From Chromera velia (lineage: Eukaryota > Sar > Chromeraceae): a DNA stretch of 20,909 bases. The first letter of the stretch is position 1. Every line of letters starts with the position of its first letter. Location: contig JAHBMJ010002395.1 in the NCBI GenBank assembly GCA_018398765.1, forward strand, positions 1-20,909, written 5' to 3'. Both the position numbers and the translations under genes were made by a program. A model generated the notes under the pieces. That model searched no databases. It saw only the letters and a list, made by a program, of their open reading frames with translations, and was not told the origin of the DNA. Shown in pieces: positions 18,034 through 20,909 of the stretch.

Positions 18034-18736
18034 CTGGGGGGGACAGAAGGAAAAGGCATTTCTGCACATACTGGCAGGGTCGAAGTCGGATGACCAGACA
18101 GCAGAGAATATCCAACCAGCAACGCAAGGGCATCAGTCGGGGCAACACGAGTGAGCAGACAGCCTGGACACAGAAAAAAAGAGGGAACACAGCCACTGAC
18201 AGACACACCAGTGGGAAGAATCCGACTGCCTCTGGCAGGGTCCCGCTCGTCCAGCAGCACACTGGAGGTGTGGAAAGCCTGCACACACGCACACACACGA
18301 TGGCGAAGGTTTTGCTTAGAACGAGACGGCGAAATCAACAGATCCTGAAACCACCAGGGCGTACCAGGACAGGCACACTCTACTCACCGCTTGAAGAAGC
18401 TCTCGGGCTGCACCCAGGCTCGGCTTTATCCCCTTCCTCCTATGGCTACACACATAAGTCGCTGTCATGCTCCATACGTACGAAGTCGGAAGGTCAGCCA
18501 AAGGTCAGGCACTGCAAAATGATCCGCGGTCTACCTAGCTCGATCTGCTATCAGCCCTCGTATGCATACAGCCAGTCCTCGCGGTCACGCAAGCTTCACT
18601 TTAGGTGGGAGGATTGCCCGAAAGCGACTTTTTTGAAACTGCTTTTTCAAAAGAGAATCTCGTAATTTTTTGTTCAGAGGACCATGCAGACCTTGCGGCC
18701 CTATTCTTCATGCAGCCTGGCGACCGCGGCCGCGGC

Positions 18737-18768
18737 GGGGGGGGGACGGGGGCCACGGGGGCTGCGGG
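18737..18768 (+). other. G-quadruplex-type motif, copy 2
   Basis: G runs of 9, 5, 5 and 3 with loops AC, CCAC and CTGC; the first run is one G longer than in copy 1. Confidence 0.8.
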
Positions 18769-18810
18769 TGCCTTCCGGTGCGAGCATGCAGCTAGCCCTT
18801 AATTTCAGTC

Positions 18811-18811
18811 N
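18811..18811. other. Assembly gap (single N)
   Basis: Aligning copy 2 with copy 3 shows that the N replaces 102 bp (20473-20574), containing the palindrome and the TA/GA microsatellite. It is a contig join of unknown size and not a base ambiguity. Confidence 0.9.
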
Positions 18812-19148
18812 TAATGACTGCATTCTCTCGATATGACATTCTGCTCACAAACAGATACCAATAGTGCCTGATGTGTTCAGTAACACTCCATGAGGACCAC
18901 CAGACCCGTCACACAGTGCAGATAAATCATACTTGGACGCCGTCTCTTGATTGCATGTACAGAGTTTCCCTTTATTCTCATGCTGGAATTGACTGCAATT
19001 GGACGGTGTGCCACCTATTCCTGAAGATCAGCACTTCATTCTGAAGTTCTTGGAAACTCGTTAACGCTTGTGCGTGGAAACCTAGCTTATCAGAATATTC
19101 TATCCTCAAAGCATCAGAAATTTTGAAGCATTTCTAAGACTTGTATCT

Positions 19149-19695
19149 TTATAGACGATGTGAGCACAACTTCTTGCGTTTTCCCTTCCTCTTCTTATTG
19201 CTCTTTATGGTCGCATCTGCGTGGCTGCGGACTTCTCCAACAATCAGTGTCCGATCCGGAGAGAAATCGAGGACCTGGCCTCTCTGGCTGTGAACACCGC
19301 GTTTTCAGATCCAGACAGGTTCATTGATGAGTACTCAATCGCAATAAACATGCTGCTGACGGAGGAGGTGCACCTTCTCCTCCCTCAGCTGCTGCAGCTC
19401 TCTCCTCAGCTGCTCCTTCGTCCAATCCGCGCCCCCATAGATTCCAACAAAGTCTACTTTGGTGTGGCCGCCGAGTACCGACTCCACTTATCTGATTTTC
19501 CGGTTCATCTCGTCAAGATTTGACTCCCCTTCGTGTCCCTCACTGTTCTCATTGTACACGTGGGAGAGCCGATTCCTCCTCGTCTTGCCCGACAGCGCCC
19601 AAGCTGCACGTCACAAAGAGGACACATTCATTCGCATGATTGATCGAGTGGGCCAAAGACCAGACGGCCCACGCAGAGGATCGCACAAAAAAAAT
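19149..19695 (-). pseudogene. Second copy of the degenerate minus-strand frame
   Basis: Same sequence as 17487-18033, displaced by 1662 nt, with the same four stops and the same basic C-terminal tail. It spans the junction of copies 2 and 3. Confidence 0.4.
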
Positions 19696-20398
19696 CTGGG
19701 GGGGACAGAAGGAAAAGGCATTTCTGCACATACTGGCAGGGTCGAAGTCGGATGACCAGACAGCAGAGAATATCCAACCAGCAACGCAAGGGCATCAGTC
19801 GGGGCAACACGAGTGAGCAGACAGCCTGGACACAGAAAAAAAGAGGGAACACAGCCACTGACAGACACACCAGTGGGAAGAATCCGACTGCCTCTGGCAG
19901 GGTCCCGCTCGTCCAGCAGCACACTGGAGGTGTGGAAAGCCTGCACACACGCACACACACGATGGCGAAGGTTTTGCTTAGAACGAGACGGCGAAATCAA
20001 CAGATCCTGAAACCACCAGGGCGTACCAGGACAGGCACACTCTACTCACCGCTTGAAGAAGCTCTCGGGCTGCACCCAGGCTCGGCTTTATCCCCTTCCT
20101 CCTATGGCTACACACATAAGTCGCTGTCATGCTCCATACGTACGAAGTCGGAAGGTCAGCCAAAGGTCAGGCACTGCAAAATGATCCGCGGTCTACCTAG
20201 CTCGATCTGCTATCAGCCCTCGTATGCATACAGCCAGTCCTCGCGGTCACGCAAGCTTCACTTTAGGTGGGAGGATTGCCCGAAAGCGACTTTTTTGAAA
20301 CTGCTTTTTCAAAAGAGAATCTCGTAATTTTTTGTTCAGAGGACCATGCAGACCTTGCGGCCCTATTCTTCATGCAGCCTGGCGACCGCGGCCGCGGC

Positions 20399-20430
20399 GG
20401 GGGGGGGACGGGGGCCACGGGGGCTGCGGG
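20399..20430 (+). other. G-quadruplex-type motif, copy 3
   Basis: Same as copy 2. Confidence 0.8.
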
Positions 20431-20485
20431 TGCCTTCCGGTGCGAGCATGCAGCTAGCCCTTAATTTCAGTCAATGCATTGATTG

Positions 20486-20506
20486 ATCAGCTAGCTGATG
20501 ATCAGC

Positions 20507-20539
<33 letters not shown>
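20486..20539. repeat. 14-bp perfect palindrome plus (TA)n(GA)n, copy 3
   Basis: Same lengths of TA (14 nt) and GA (about 19 nt) as in copy 1, although microsatellites usually vary in length. This argues for recent homogenisation of this part of the unit. Confidence 0.9.
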
Positions 20540-20909
20540 CGATTCAGAACGACTGGAATTGCCTCGATCCTTAGTAATGACTGCATTCTCTCGATATGAC
20601 ATTCTGCTCACAAACAGATACCAATAGTGCCTGATGTGTTCAGTAACACTCCATGAGGACCACCAGACCCGTCACACAGTGCAGATAAATCATACTTGGA
20701 CGCCGTCTCTTGATTGCATGTACAGAGTTTCCCTTTATTCTCATGCTGGAATTGACTGCAATTGGACGGTGTGCCACCTATTCCTGAAGATCAGCACTTC
20801 ATTCTGAAGTTCTTGGAAACTCGTTAACGCTTGTGCGTGGAAACCTAGCTTATCAGAATATTCTATCCTCAAAGCATCAGAAATTTTGAAGCATTTCTAA
20901 GACTTGTAT

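Larger units (their letters stand above)
17799..19460. repeat. Tandem repeat unit, copy 2 (1662 bp plus gap)
   Basis: Identical by eye to copy 3, except that one N at 18811 stands in place of about 102 bp present in copies 1 and 3. The true unit length is therefore about 1762-1763 bp. Confidence 0.97.
19461..20909. repeat. Tandem repeat unit, copy 3 (cut by window end)
   Basis: Continues the array to the last base of the window; about 310 bp of the unit are still missing at the edge, so the array probably extends further. Confidence 0.96.

Overview
The window is eukaryotic nuclear DNA. It shows no bacterial gene packing, no ribosome-binding-site-led ORFs and no operons. Long stretches are microsatellite and low-complexity DNA. 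The few plausible coding segments are short open blocks bounded by GT...AG splice-like sites with pyrimidine-rich acceptors. The roughly balanced base composition, dense (CTTT)n/(CATC)n/(CA)n(GA)n tracts and intron-like architecture would suit an alveolate-type protist such as a chromerid or coccidian relative, but nothing here fixes the species.

Layout. Positions 1-1396 are gene-free sequence with a purine-rich patch, an old degenerate duplication and a (CTTT)n(CT)n tract. Positions 1397-6214 hold a decayed Ty1/copia retrotransposon. Its single-frame polyprotein runs zinc knuckle - aspartic protease - integrase (DD35E) - SH3/Tudor-like linker - reverse transcriptase - RNase H. It carries nine in-frame stops and one frameshift, and it is bracketed by copies of an 84-bp inverted-repeat motif. 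Positions 6215-8200 are AT-rich and foldback-prone, with one weak minus-strand two-exon candidate at 6760-7018. Positions 8200-15750 are repeat-riddled: compound (CA)n(GA)n tracts (three times, same order), (CTTT)n/(CTTC)n, a roughly 390-nt polypurine tract, (GAA)n, (GGCA)n and (CATC)n. A few possible exons lie between them: minus 8217-8416, plus 13277-13720, plus 15215-15299 and 15687-15750. Positions 16037-20909 are a tandem array with a unit of about 1762 bp: two complete periods and a third cut by the window end. A single N at 18811 replaces about 102 bp of the second unit.

The most informative signals are in the copia relic and the array. Each array unit carries a G-quadruplex-type run, a 14-bp perfect palindrome next to (TA)n(GA)n, and a minus-strand degenerate reading frame with a coiled-coil-like stretch and a Lys-rich tail. 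Copy 1 differs from copies 2 and 3 almost only by C-to-T/G-to-A transitions, in about 1 kb, and is then identical to them. I see no complete, intact, confidently functional gene in the window. I also see no evidence of a new multi-gene system. The coding candidates outside the retroelement are exon-level guesses.
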